Positions 8,844 through 17,290 of a DNA stretch of 64,000 nucleotides are shown piece after piece. Each line of letters begins with the position of its first letter. Position 1 is the stretch's first letter. Position numbers and translations under genes: made by a program. The notes under the pieces were generated by a model, which was not told the DNA's origin, did no database searches, and was given only the letters and a program-made list of their open reading frames with translations. Source of the DNA: Paraburkholderia dioscoreae (GTDB lineage Bacteria > Pseudomonadota > Gammaproteobacteria > Burkholderiales > Burkholderiaceae); the NCBI RefSeq assembly GCF_902459535.1, contig NZ_LR699554.1, forward strand, positions 3,441,045-3,505,044. Direction: 5' to 3'.

Positions 8844-9599
8844 ATGCAGTCGTCATTGAAGGGTAAGGTTGTACTGGTCACCGGAGGCGCGCGCGGCCTG
8901 GGTCATGCTGTCGCGACCGCTTTCGCTCAGGCCGGCGCGGTCGGTGTCGTTGCAGATTTGCCTTCGGCGTCGCGAATGCTACCGCCCGACGGCATGGTGG
9001 CTCTCGACTGCGACGTCACCTCGGAGGCAAGTGTCGCCGCCTGCGTCGCGGCAACAGTGGAACAGTTCGGCCAGCTCGATGTCGTGATCGCCAATGCCGG
9101 ATTGGTGCCCGGCTGGCGCACCACCGAAGCCCTCGATTTCGATGAATGGGATCGGGTAATGGCGGTGAACGCGCGCGGCGTCGCGCTCACGCTAGCCAGA
9201 ACGGCCAAGGCGTTGAGCGCCACGCGCGGATCAGTGGTTGTCATGGCTTCGATCAATGCGTATGCGGCGCATGCACGCCAGATGCTTTACACGGCGTCGA
9301 AGCACGCCGTGCTTGGCATCGTCCGCTCCGCGGCGCGCGATCTCGGTCCGCAAGGCATTCGTGTCAATGCACTGGCACCCGGACCGATCGCAACCGAGGC
9401 GCTGCTCGAACGCGTCAGATATCGCGCCAGTGCCGGCGGCGCGCAAGCGGATGTCGCGCTACAGGAACTCGCGAACGGCAATGCGCTGAGACGTCTCGCT
9501 ACCGAGGCCGAGGTTGCCCAAGCCACGCTGTTCCTGGCCTCCGATGCCGCCAGCGGCATCACCGGCGTGCTGCTTCCCGTAGACGCGGGCCTTCAGTAA
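8844..9599 (+). CDS. SDR family oxidoreductase
   Basis: A 251-residue classical short-chain dehydrogenase. TGGARGLG binds the cofactor, ANAG follows, and YTASK supplies the catalytic Tyr and Lys. NALAPGPIATEA is the usual loop after the active site. The ATG at 8844 has GGAG nine bases upstream; an upstream TTG at 8829 has no ribosome site. It is the first gene of a two-SDR unit, 38 bases from the next. It probably oxidises or reduces a hydroxy/keto intermediate of the locus pathway; the substrate cannot be told. Confidence 0.88.
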   Translation: MQSSLKGKVVLVTGGARGLGHAVATAFAQAGAVGVVADLPSASRMLPPDGMVALDCDVTSEASVAACVAATVEQFGQLDVVIANAGLVPGWRTTEALDFDEWDRVMAVNARGVALTLARTAKALSATRGSVVVMASINAYAAHARQMLYTASKHAVLGIVRSAARDLGPQGIRVNALAPGPIATEALLERVRYRASAGGAQADVALQELANGNALRRLATEAEVAQATLFLASDAASGITGVLLPVDAGLQ

Positions 9600-9637
9600 T
9601 CCGCCGCGGTTTGTCTTCCTCAACTCGGGTCATCTCT

Positions 9638-10405
9638 ATGTTCAGTCTGGAAAACAAGACCGTGCTCGTGACGGGCGCGTCCAAAGGCATCGGCGCGGCC
9701 ATTGCCGGCGCGCTGGGCGCGGCGGGCGCTCACGTCATCGCGCATTACGGCAGTGACCGCGCGGGCGCCGAACAGGCATTGGCCGACGTACCGCCAGCGC
9801 GCAAGCATTTCGTGCAGGCAGACCTGCACGATCTGGCGGCCACCGAAGCAATGTGGGACGACGCCGAGGCCTGGCGCGGCAAGATCGACGTCTACGTCAA
9901 TAACGCAGCCATCATGCTGTGGCACGGCGGCTTCGGCGCGGACGACGCGACCTGGGACGCTGTCTGGGAAGACACGCTCGCCGTCAACGTGCTCGCCCCG
10001 GCCAGGCTGATCCGGCGTGCGGTCCGGCATTTCCTTGAGCAGAGCGGCGGCGTGCTCGTCACCATCTCCAGTTGGGCAGCGCAACGCGGTGTGACCAACC
10101 CCGACACGATCGCCTATGCGGCCTCCAAAGCAGCCGTGCGCGCCATGACGCAAACCGTTGCCCGCGCGCACGCCCGCGACGGCTTGCTCGCTTACATCGT
10201 GGCGCCAGGCGTGGTTCGAACCCAGATGTCCGAGGCATTCGCAGCGACCCAGGGGGGCGAGGAGAAGATCACCGCATCACTCGCGATGGGCGAGTGGGTG
10301 CCACCGGACGACATCGGCAATCTGGTCGCTTTTCTGGCGAGCGGCACGGCGCGCCACCTGAGCGGCGCCACGCTCGACGTCAACGGCGCGAGCTACGTCC
10401 GGTAG
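9638..10405 (+). CDS. SDR family oxidoreductase
   Basis: A 255-residue classical SDR. TGASKGIG is the cofactor loop, NNAA replaces the usual NNAG, and YAASKAAV gives the Tyr-x3-Lys pair. APGVVRTQM and LDVNGASYVR fit the family C-terminus. It follows the other SDR gene by 38 bases and shares its operator-controlled promoter. The two proteins differ enough to be separate enzymes, not a recent duplication. Confidence 0.87.
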   Translation: MFSLENKTVLVTGASKGIGAAIAGALGAAGAHVIAHYGSDRAGAEQALADVPPARKHFVQADLHDLAATEAMWDDAEAWRGKIDVYVNNAAIMLWHGGFGADDATWDAVWEDTLAVNVLAPARLIRRAVRHFLEQSGGVLVTISSWAAQRGVTNPDTIAYAASKAAVRAMTQTVARAHARDGLLAYIVAPGVVRTQMSEAFAATQGGEEKITASLAMGEWVPPDDIGNLVAFLASGTARHLSGATLDVNGASYVR

Positions 10406-10444
10406 TTTCTCGCGCAAGCGTTAGTAAGGAATTTTTGAGAACAT

Positions 10445-10497
10445 AAGTGCGCCTTGCGCACATTTTCTTTGACAGCGTATTTTGATGAGCCCACAAT
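10445..10497 (+). promoter_or_regulatory. operator-like palindrome and sigma70 promoter for the amino-acid ABC unit
   Basis: GTGCGC-CTT-GCGCAC (10447-10461) is the most symmetric copy of the recurring element. It sits just upstream of TTGACA (10469-10474), followed 17 bases later by CACAAT (10492-10497). This is the clearest promoter in the locus, and it sets the palindrome model for the operator. Confidence 0.65.
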
Positions 10498-10596
10498 TTT
10501 TTCGTGGACAGCCAGGCAAGGCCGACCGGGGCGACGGCATCCGGACTATGGCGCCTGCCACCCGATTTCCCACTTGCCCCTTCCGGAGAGTTCTCA

Positions 10597-11400
10597 ATGT
10601 TTAGAGCAGTATTTCTCGTGCTGGCTGCGGTTGTCGCAACGATGACCGCACAGGTGGCCGAAGCCCGCACGCTCGATCAGATCATCAAGAGCGGCACCAT
10701 TCGCATCGGCGTGAACCCGAACTTTCCCCCCATGAGTTCGTACAACGCAACGAATCAACTGGCCGGCTTCGATATCGACGTTGGCAACAAGATTGCCAGC
10801 ACGCTGAATATCAAGGCGGAATTCGTGCCGACCGAAGCCGCGCAGCGTGTGCCCTTTCTCGTATCTGATCGTATCGACATCTCGTTAGGTGCACTGACCC
10901 GCTCCGCCGAGCGCGCGCAGTTGATCGATTTCACCGTGCCGTTGCACACGGAGTCGATGTCCGTGTTAACGACCAGCAAGATCAAGGCAACCAAATGGAC
11001 GGATCTGAATTCACCGTCCATCACGTTGGTCGACATGCGCGGCAACTGGTCGGTCGATTATGTGAAGGACAAACTGCCTAAAGCGAAGATGCTACTGGTC
11101 GAATCGATTGCGGATACCGTGCGCGCGGTCGCACAAGGACGCGGCGACGCGATTGTCGAAAACATCGACTTCTTCCAGAATTTCACCAAGAACTATCCGA
11201 ATATCAAGTGGCGTACGCTGAACGACCCGATCTTCGTCAATTACGACAGCATTGGCGTTTCGAAAGGCAATTCGACATTGAAGGACTATCTGAACGTGGT
11301 GCTGTTCGACCTGCACTCGTCGGGTTTCGTCAACGATACCTGGCAAAAGGCGTATGGCACGCCCATGCAGAAGCCGATCGTACCGAACCCGTACTTCTGA
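10597..11400 (+). CDS. amino-acid ABC transporter, periplasmic binding protein
   Basis: A 267-residue bacterial solute-binding protein family 3 member. A Sec signal peptide occupies about residues 1-23 (hydrophobic core, AEA before ARTL). IRIGVNPNFPPM opens the mature domain and LAGFDIDVGNKIA is the family signature. VDMRGNWSVDYV and a C-terminal KAYG segment are also visible. It would capture an amino acid or opine-type solute in the periplasm for the following permeases. The ATG has GGAG ten bases before it. An intercistronic hairpin follows, consistent with higher expression of this subunit than of the permeases. Confidence 0.9.
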   Translation: MFRAVFLVLAAVVATMTAQVAEARTLDQIIKSGTIRIGVNPNFPPMSSYNATNQLAGFDIDVGNKIASTLNIKAEFVPTEAAQRVPFLVSDRIDISLGALTRSAERAQLIDFTVPLHTESMSVLTTSKIKATKWTDLNSPSITLVDMRGNWSVDYVKDKLPKAKMLLVESIADTVRAVAQGRGDAIVENIDFFQNFTKNYPNIKWRTLNDPIFVNYDSIGVSKGNSTLKDYLNVVLFDLHSSGFVNDTWQKAYGTPMQKPIVPNPYF

Positions 11401-11461
11401 GTTTTTGAGCCGGGGCCGCTGGCACGGACAGCCGCGCGGCGGCCACATCCTGCATGACAGC

Positions 11462-11481
11462 GCGTGCCTGCAAAGGCACGC
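11462..11481 (+). terminator. intercistronic hairpin after the binding-protein gene
   Basis: The stem GCGTGCC / GGCACGC closes a TGCAAA loop between the binding protein and first permease genes. There is no T run. Such hairpins usually stabilise the binding-protein mRNA or attenuate read-through and do not end the operon. Confidence 0.5.
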
Positions 11482-11502
11482 CGTCATTTGTTCTGGATTG
11501 CC

Positions 11503-12177
11503 ATGACCTACACGCTTCAATATGCCGATGTGCTGCGCCAGTTACCGTATCTGGCAACCGGTGCGGTTCTGACGCTCGAGATCGCCTTCGTTTCATTCTG
11601 GCTCGGGTGCCTGATCGGTCTTGCCGGTGCGCTCGGCAAGCTGCACGGTGGCGCGCTCACACGCCGCGCGATCGGTCTTTACGTGGTTGTGCTGACGAAT
11701 ACGCCAGCCCTCGTGCAGATATTCTTTCTGTTCTACGCGCTGCCGGACGCCGGCATCACCCTTTCGCCAATGGCCGCCGTTCTGATCGGCCTCACGCTGA
11801 ACTCCGGCGCTTACCTCACGGATATCTTGCGCTCGGGCATCAGTTCAGTGCGCACGTCTGAACTGGAAACCGCAGAAACGCTCGGTATGTCGCGCCTGCA
11901 AACGGTTCGCTATGTGATCTTGCCGCACGTCGCCAAGACCATCTACGCGCCGCTGTGCAATTTTTTCATTTGGCTCGTGCTGGGCAGCTCGATCGGTTCC
12001 ATTTTCGGCGTGGAAGAATTGACCGGCCGCGCGATCAACATTTCCAGCGCGAACATGCGCACGATCGAAACCTTCTCGGTCGTGGCCGCCATGTACGTCG
12101 CACTGACGTTCGTTGCGTCGATCGCGCTCGCGCTGACCGGCCGCTACGCCTTCCGTGTCAAAGCGAGGATCTTCTGA
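11503..12177 (+). CDS. amino-acid ABC transporter permease
   Basis: A 224-residue inner-membrane permease of the His/Glu/Gln/opine family with about five membrane segments. The cytoplasmic EAA loop reads ELETAETLGMSRLQTVRYVILPHV (about residues 124-147) and contacts the ATPase. The ATG at 11503 is preferred over a GTG at 11464, which falls inside the hairpin. Its TGA overlaps the next ATG by one base. It is paired with a second permease, as usual for HisMQ-type heterodimers. Confidence 0.88.
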   Translation: MTYTLQYADVLRQLPYLATGAVLTLEIAFVSFWLGCLIGLAGALGKLHGGALTRRAIGLYVVVLTNTPALVQIFFLFYALPDAGITLSPMAAVLIGLTLNSGAYLTDILRSGISSVRTSELETAETLGMSRLQTVRYVILPHVAKTIYAPLCNFFIWLVLGSSIGSIFGVEELTGRAINISSANMRTIETFSVVAAMYVALTFVASIALALTGRYAFRVKARIF

Positions 12178-12923
12178 TGCTCGATCAAATCGCTGCACAA
12201 GTCCCTACGTTTTTCACCCGCTTCACGCTCGAGTTCCTGCTCGAAGCAATGGGCCGCACGCTCGCCATGACTGCGCTTGGATGCGGCGTCGGCATCGTAC
12301 TCGGCACACTGATCGCTGTTATCCGCTATACGAAAACGCGTCTGCTGGCGCCGGTGCGTATCGTACTGACGATGCTGGTGGAAGTGTTCCGCCGTATTCC
12401 GTTTCTGGTGAATCTGTTTATTGTGATGTTCGCCTTGCAAGGCTTCGGCTCCGAGGTTTCGCTCTTCACGATTGCGACCGTTTCCATTTGCATCGTCGCT
12501 ACCGCCTTTCTGTCCGAGGTGATTCGCGCCGGACTCGAATCGGTTCCCCGGCAGCAGATCGAAGCGGCCGAGGTGATGAACCTCGGTTTTACGCGTACGT
12601 TGTTCCTCGTGCTGCTGCCGCAATCGTGGAAAGTGATTCTGCCGCCTGCCTTCGCCTTCATGGTGATGTTCATCAAGGACACTTCGCTGGCCTCGCAAAT
12701 GGGCGTGGTCGAACTGACCTTCACCGGCAAGGTGTTGATGAACCGCGGCTTCTCGCCTTTTCTCGTCTACGGTGCGGTGCTTGCCGCCTACTTTATTCTG
12801 TCCTACCCGTTAAGCCGTCTGGGTGCCTATCTGGAGAATCGCCTTGCCTCACCTCGCAGTCGAAAAGCTCTCAAGCGCATACGCTCAGCAACAGGTTCTC
12901 CGCGACATCACACTCTCGGTTGA
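12177..12923 (+). CDS. amino-acid ABC transporter permease
   Basis: A 248-residue second permease of the same family. The EAA loop reads IEAAEVMNLGFTRTLFLVLLPQSW, and FIKDTSLASQMGVVEL is a typical later segment. The start codon overlaps the preceding stop (TGATG), and its last 80 bases overlap the ATPase gene. The C-terminal basic tail (RSRKALKRIRSATGSPRHH) lies within that overlap and looks like read-through extension of a shorter ancestral permease. Confidence 0.87.
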   Translation: MLDQIAAQVPTFFTRFTLEFLLEAMGRTLAMTALGCGVGIVLGTLIAVIRYTKTRLLAPVRIVLTMLVEVFRRIPFLVNLFIVMFALQGFGSEVSLFTIATVSICIVATAFLSEVIRAGLESVPRQQIEAAEVMNLGFTRTLFLVLLPQSWKVILPPAFAFMVMFIKDTSLASQMGVVELTFTGKVLMNRGFSPFLVYGAVLAAYFILSYPLSRLGAYLENRLASPRSRKALKRIRSATGSPRHHTLG

Positions 12924-13584
12924 ACGCGGTGAAGTCATCAGCCTGATCGGACCGTCGGGTTCGGGGAAGAGCACGCTGCTGCGTACGCTGGTCGGATTGA
13001 TGCCGCCCACTGCCGGCCGGGTCGTGCTCGACGACGAGCCGCTCAATTACTCGTCGCGCAAGAGCGTTCGCGCTGCGCGAGACAAAATGGCGATCGTGTT
13101 CCAGCAATACAACCTGTTCCAGAACATGGACGTAATGCGCAACGTCACGCTGTCGCCTCTGAAGATCAAGAAGCGCGCACGCGATCAGGTGGAAAACGAG
13201 GCGAAGGAACTGCTTCGCCGCGTGGGCCTGGCGGATAAACACCGTAGCTACCCGGACGAACTCTCCGGCGGCCAGCAACAGCGCGTTGCCATTGCGCGGG
13301 CGCTGGCGCTGAAACCCGAATTGCTCTTGCTCGACGAAATCACCGCCGCGCTCGACCCGGAACTCGTGAACGAAGTTCTCGACACCGTGCGCACACTGGC
13401 GAGCGAAGGCATCACGATGCTGCTCGTATCGCATGAAATGTCGTTCGTGCGCGAAGTGTCCACGCGGGTGGTGATGATGGACAAAGGGCAGATCGTCGAA
13501 ATCGGCACGCCGGACAAGATCTTCGGCAATGCCAGCGAAGCACGTACGCGGGACTTCGTCGGGAAGATTCTGCGGCATCACTAA
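12844..13584 (+). CDS. amino-acid ABC transporter ATP-binding protein
   Basis: A 246-residue ABC ATPase of the polar amino acid group. Walker A is GPSGSGKST, the signature is LSGGQQQRV, Walker B is LLLLDEITAALDPE and the switch histidine lies in LLVSHEM. The start is probably TTG at 12844, seven bases after GGAG and at the usual family N-terminus; the open frame begins 21 bases earlier at a GTG without a ribosome site. It overlaps the permease by 80 bases, which couples translation. It completes a four-gene importer with one binding protein and two permeases. Confidence 0.88.
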   Translation: MPHLAVEKLSSAYAQQQVLRDITLSVERGEVISLIGPSGSGKSTLLRTLVGLMPPTAGRVVLDDEPLNYSSRKSVRAARDKMAIVFQQYNLFQNMDVMRNVTLSPLKIKKRARDQVENEAKELLRRVGLADKHRSYPDELSGGQQQRVAIARALALKPELLLLDEITAALDPELVNEVLDTVRTLASEGITMLLVSHEMSFVREVSTRVVMMDKGQIVEIGTPDKIFGNASEARTRDFVGKILRHH

Positions 13585-13602
13585 GCCGGCTGTGCGCCGG
13601 CT
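13584..13602. terminator. hairpin between convergent units
   Basis: AGCCGGC / GCCGGCT around a TGTGC loop begins within the ATPase stop codon, in the 33-base gap before the convergent FAD oxidase gene. It lacks a T run. Confidence 0.5.
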
Positions 13603-13617
13603 CGCATGCCTGAGAAA

Positions 13618-14754
13618 TCAGGCGCGCGCCAGCAGGAATGGCGCAAGGTCGACATCGAAGGGCGCCGGTTTGTCTTGCACCAGACTCGCTATGATCCGTG
13701 CGATAGCCGGCCCTGCCGTAAAGCCCATCCACGGAAAGAAATTGATGAAGAAGCCAGGCGTGCCCGGCACTTCGCCAAGAATTGGCTTCCAGTCGTCGGT
13801 TCCATTCACCACCGCTGCCCACGTGCGAATCACGGACAGCGCGCCGAGCGCCGGCACTGCAGCCAGCGCGACCGCCATATTGCGTTCCAGCGAGTCGGGG
13901 TCGGTACTCGGATGACCGCGGCTGTGCCAGCGCGCCGGCCAACCGCCGCCAATCAGAATGGAGCCGGCCTGATTCTGTTTGAGGGTGAGTTTGTCGCCGG
14001 CTGAATAGACGAGGTGTGGGATCAGCGGCGCGACGCGCTCCGTCACGGCAACCTGAATCGCGAATCCCTGCACGTCGATGGCGATACCGAGCAGCGATGC
14101 GATCTTGCCGGCGTCGGCGCCTGCCGCATTCACCACGCGCCGCGCCCGGAATGCCCGGTTGCCGGCGAACACCTCGAAGCCCTCGCCGCTACGGACAATC
14201 CGTGTCACCGCGACATGGCGCTCGAACACCACCCCGTGCGTGCGCGCAGCGCGCGCATAAGCGAGCGTGGCAGCAAGCGGGCTCGCTTTGCCTTCGTCGG
14301 GACAGAACGCGCCGCCGACAATCGCATCGGACAGATACGGCGCGAGCGCTTTGACTTCGCCCCGGTCGAGCAGACGGATTTCGAGTCCTTGCGAGCGCTC
14401 CACTTCTGCTTTTGCCGCAATCGACGCCATCTGCGATTCGTCGGTCGCAACCAGAAGCCCCCCCTTCAGCGACACTTCCAGATCAGCGTCGAGCTCGGCC
14501 GGCAAACCGCGCCATACGTCGATAGAACGGTGCAGCAGGCCAATGGTCGGCGCAAACGTTCTGGCCCATTGCGGCCCGCGATTGACGAACGGATCATGCG
14601 GAATCTGTGCGTGCAGGCTGCCGGCATTCGACCCGGACGCTTGCGTATTCAACTCGCTGCGCTCCAGCACGGTTACGGCAACGCCGTCACGGGCAAGGTA
14701 ATAGGCAGTCGCGCAGCCGGCGAGACCGCCGCCGATCACAATGACATCGTTCAT
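13618..14754 (-). CDS. FAD-dependent amine/imino-acid oxidoreductase (DadA/SoxB-like)
   Basis: A 378-residue DAO-family flavoprotein. VIVIGGGLAGCATAYYLA binds FAD, and ASGSNAGSLHAQ follows. DKLTLKQNQAGSILIGGGWPA is nearly repeated in the paralogue at 18.5-19.7 kb, so both probably oxidise related C-N bonds, for example of D-amino, imino or N-alkyl amino acids. It ends a three-gene unit (DHDPS-like, OYE-like, this gene) driven from the 16.9-kb operator. Unlike the paralogue it has no adjacent [2Fe-2S] partner, so it may be a simple oxidase or may borrow the partner. Confidence 0.85.
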   Translation of the reverse strand: MNDVIVIGGGLAGCATAYYLARDGVAVTVLERSELNTQASGSNAGSLHAQIPHDPFVNRGPQWARTFAPTIGLLHRSIDVWRGLPAELDADLEVSLKGGLLVATDESQMASIAAKAEVERSQGLEIRLLDRGEVKALAPYLSDAIVGGAFCPDEGKASPLAATLAYARAARTHGVVFERHVAVTRIVRSGEGFEVFAGNRAFRARRVVNAAGADAGKIASLLGIAIDVQGFAIQVAVTERVAPLIPHLVYSAGDKLTLKQNQAGSILIGGGWPARWHSRGHPSTDPDSLERNMAVALAAVPALGALSVIRTWAAVVNGTDDWKPILGEVPGTPGFFINFFPWMGFTAGPAIARIIASLVQDKPAPFDVDLAPFLLARA

Positions 14755-14791
14755 CGGTTCGACAGGTGGAGTGTTGGGAAGACGCGACGGA

Positions 14792-15922
14792 TTACTTCGT
14801 CACGGCATCGGCAGAAAGCATGTTACGCCGCGCCAGGAAGAAGGCGAAATTCCTGGGCAGCACTTCGTGCGGAAAAGGATGGCCCAACGCCCGCGCGGCG
14901 CGATACACGAAGTTGGGATCAGCCAGCAACTCGCGCCCAATCGCTACAAAATCGGCTGACCCGTCGCTGATAATCCGGTTCGCCTGCTCAGGTTCGGTGA
15001 TCAATCCCACCGCCATTGTCGCCATTCCAGCCTCGCGACGAATCCTTTCGGCGTACGGCACTTGATGTCCCGGCGCCTCTGCGCGAATCGACCGCGCGAC
15101 GGGCCCGCGAATGCCGCCCGACGAACAGTCGAGCAGATCGATGCCGATGTTTTTCAGCCGCCGCGCCAGCTCGACCGTTTCGTCGAGCGTGACGCCACCC
15201 GCGCTTTCGTCCACGCAGGATGCGCGATACCACACCGGCATGGCCTCCGGTACAGCCTGCCGCACCGCGAGCGCGGCTTCCAGCGCCAGGCGCGCGCGAT
15301 TGTCGAACGCGCCGCCATAGCGATCCGTACGGTGATTCGCCAGTGGCGACAGGAACTCGTGCAACAGATAGCCGTGCGCGCCGTGCAACTCGACAAAATC
15401 GAGTCCGGCTTCGACCGCCCGCCGCGCGCTCGCCGCGAACGCGGCAACGATGCGCGCAATACCGGCTTCATCTAGCGCCACGGGGATCGGCCAACCGTCG
15501 GCGTGCGCCAGCGCCGACGGCGCAATCGCGGTCCAGCCGCGCGGCGGCACTGCTTCCGCGAGCGGTCCCGCGCCGTCCCACGGGCTAGCCGAACTGGCTT
15601 TGCGCCCGGCGTGCCCGATCTGCACGCCAAGCGGGATACCCTGATCGCGATACAGCCCGGCCAACTGACGGAAACCAGCGATCTGGCCGTCGTGCCATAG
15701 GCCGAGACAGCCCTCGCTGATACGGCCGTCGCGTTCAACGGCCGTTGCCTCGATCAGCGCACCTCCCACACCGCCGAGCGCAAAGCGCGCGTGATGCGCA
15801 AGATGCCACGCGCCGACCTGACCTTCGACGGCACGGTATTGACACATCGGCGACACGACGATCCGATTGGCGAAAGTCGTGCCTCGCGAACTGAACGGTG
15901 TGAACAGGCTGATCTCGCGCAT
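14792..15922 (-). CDS. Old Yellow Enzyme family NADH:flavin oxidoreductase
   Basis: A 376-residue YqjM-type ene-reductase. IVVSPMCQY holds the regulatory cysteine of that branch, QIGHAGRK the substrate histidine region, and ELHGAHGYLLHEFLSPLANH the FMN-barrel signature; TDRYGG is also typical. It should reduce an activated C=C bond with NAD(P)H through FMN. The ATG at 15922 follows the DHDPS-like gene by seven bases; the larger open frame to 16156 lies inside that gene and is not supported. An ene-reductase within an amine/imino-acid operon suggests an unsaturated intermediate. Confidence 0.9.
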   Translation of the reverse strand: MREISLFTPFSSRGTTFANRIVVSPMCQYRAVEGQVGAWHLAHHARFALGGVGGALIEATAVERDGRISEGCLGLWHDGQIAGFRQLAGLYRDQGIPLGVQIGHAGRKASSASPWDGAGPLAEAVPPRGWTAIAPSALAHADGWPIPVALDEAGIARIVAAFAASARRAVEAGLDFVELHGAHGYLLHEFLSPLANHRTDRYGGAFDNRARLALEAALAVRQAVPEAMPVWYRASCVDESAGGVTLDETVELARRLKNIGIDLLDCSSGGIRGPVARSIRAEAPGHQVPYAERIRREAGMATMAVGLITEPEQANRIISDGSADFVAIGRELLADPNFVYRAARALGHPFPHEVLPRNFAFFLARRNMLSADAVTK

Positions 15923-15929
15923 GGTGGGC

Positions 15930-16871
15930 TCAGGCCTTTTGTGCCGCGCAGCGCGCGACATAGGCGTTGATGTCGTCGAGGATCGACACGATCTTCGCGC
16001 GCCGTTGAATGCCTTCTTCACCAAGCGCGGAAAACGTCGTGAGTGGAGGACGCACATCGCCGACCGGATAACCCTGCGATGCCGCCAGCGCCTTCGAGTA
16101 GCACTGATGCCCATAAGTCGGATGACCTTCCGCGATGATCCGGTCGAAACTGCCAATCATCTTCTGGATGGTCTTTGCCTCTTCGATGTCGCCTTCGACC
16201 AGCGCATCCCACATACGCGTGGAGGCTTTCGGAATGTAGTTCGCGTACGGATTGACATATCCGACCGCACCGAGCAGGAAGCTTTCCACCGGCCGTTCGC
16301 CCGCGAAGACGTTCATCACGCCGTCGGTGGCCTCGATCACGTCGTAGACACGCCCTACGTCCATACTCGCTTCCTTGATGTAGCGCACGTTGTCGAATGC
16401 ACGGGTCAGACGCGCCACCAGTTGCGCCGACATGTCGACATTGGTCGTGACCGGGTTGTTGTACAGCATGATCGGCAGCGACGTGGCTTCGGAAATCGCC
16501 CGGTAGTATTCGAAGATTTCATCTTCGGTTGGCGTGTAGTAATACGGTGGAACAATCATGTATCCGTCCACTCCGAGCGCTTCCGCTTCGCGGGTGTAGC
16601 GCACCGCGTTGGGTGTCGACGCGTTCATCGTACCGACCAGCACGTCCATTCGCCCTGCAACGTGCTTGACCGTGGCCTCTACATATTGCGTGCGTTCTTC
16701 GTCCGTGATCGTCAAAAACTCGCCCGTGGTGCCAAGAATGATGACACCGGGGGAACCCGCTTCTATCTGCCAGTCGAGAAAACGCTTGAGCGCCTCTATA
16801 TCGATCGACTTACCGTCCGCTGTGAACGGCGTAACGGTCACGCCGTAACTGCCTCGAAAAACTTTACACAC
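15930..16871 (-). CDS. dihydrodipicolinate synthase family protein
   Basis: A 313-residue DHDPS/N-acetylneuraminate lyase (beta/alpha)8 barrel. GTTGEF carries the carboxylate-binding threonines, the catalytic Tyr137 is in MLYNNP, and the Schiff-base lysine is Lys166 in YIKEAS. The start is GTG at 16871 with GGAG eight bases upstream. Members catalyse aldol cleavage or deamination through a lysine-bound keto acid. Deamination of a hydroxy-pyrroline carboxylate is one known role beside HcnABC-type oxidases. It is first in its unit and only 7 bases from the OYE-like gene. Lysine biosynthesis is unlikely given the context. Confidence 0.88.
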   Translation of the reverse strand: MCKVFRGSYGVTVTPFTADGKSIDIEALKRFLDWQIEAGSPGVIILGTTGEFLTITDEERTQYVEATVKHVAGRMDVLVGTMNASTPNAVRYTREAEALGVDGYMIVPPYYYTPTEDEIFEYYRAISEATSLPIMLYNNPVTTNVDMSAQLVARLTRAFDNVRYIKEASMDVGRVYDVIEATDGVMNVFAGERPVESFLLGAVGYVNPYANYIPKASTRMWDALVEGDIEEAKTIQKMIGSFDRIIAEGHPTYGHQCYSKALAASQGYPVGDVRPPLTTFSALGEEGIQRRAKIVSILDDINAYVARCAAQKA

Positions 16872-16904
16872 GTAGCTTTCTCCAATTTACTCGTTGAACT
16901 TCAG

Positions 16905-16921
16905 AGCGCCATGCGCACAAT
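16905..16921. promoter_or_regulatory. operator-like element
   Basis: Read on the minus strand, positions 16921-16906 give ATTGTGCGCATGGCGC, matching TTGTGCGC-(3)-GCGC, 35 bases before the GTG of the DHDPS-like gene. Confidence 0.55.
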
Positions 16922-17076
16922 TGTCACACGCCGAATTTGATGATCTTCCTGCTTTTCATAAAGCCTGCAACGTTGCCATCGTCCCGAACCTCGCCCTATA
17001 TCGGTAATTTTTGTCGTCTCTCATCACTTTATGACGCGAAAATTACCTAAATTTCATAAAAATCCCACAATCATTT

Positions 17077-17118
17077 TTGTTCACATGGCGCCTGAATGTT
17101 AGCATGGCGCACGTTTTG
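17077..17118 (+). promoter_or_regulatory. porin promoter with operator-like element
   Basis: TTGTTC (17077-17082) and TAGCAT (17100-17105) are 17 bases apart. On the minus strand 17112-17102 reads GTGCGCCATGC, identical over 11 bases to the element before the IclR gene. It overlaps the -10 box and probable start site. The A/T-rich stretch 17030-17080 upstream is otherwise unassigned. Confidence 0.5.
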
Positions 17119-17290
17119 TCACAAAGCACCTGCATCGAAATTCCCAACTTGCCGTGTGCTGTGGCGACCGCAGAACGTGCAAACCACGTGTGCAGGTAGT
17201 TCGACCCAGTCAACCGCTTCGCACCTGCTGCGAGGCATCTGGTTCGCACTACCAATTTCCAGCAGTATCAATTCAGGGGAGTTGAGCGGC

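Noticed and set aside
15923..16156. Longer N-terminus for the Old Yellow Enzyme gene
   Set aside because: The added 78 residues are antisense-like Arg/Ser-rich sequence inside the DHDPS-like gene; family homology begins at the ATG at 15922.
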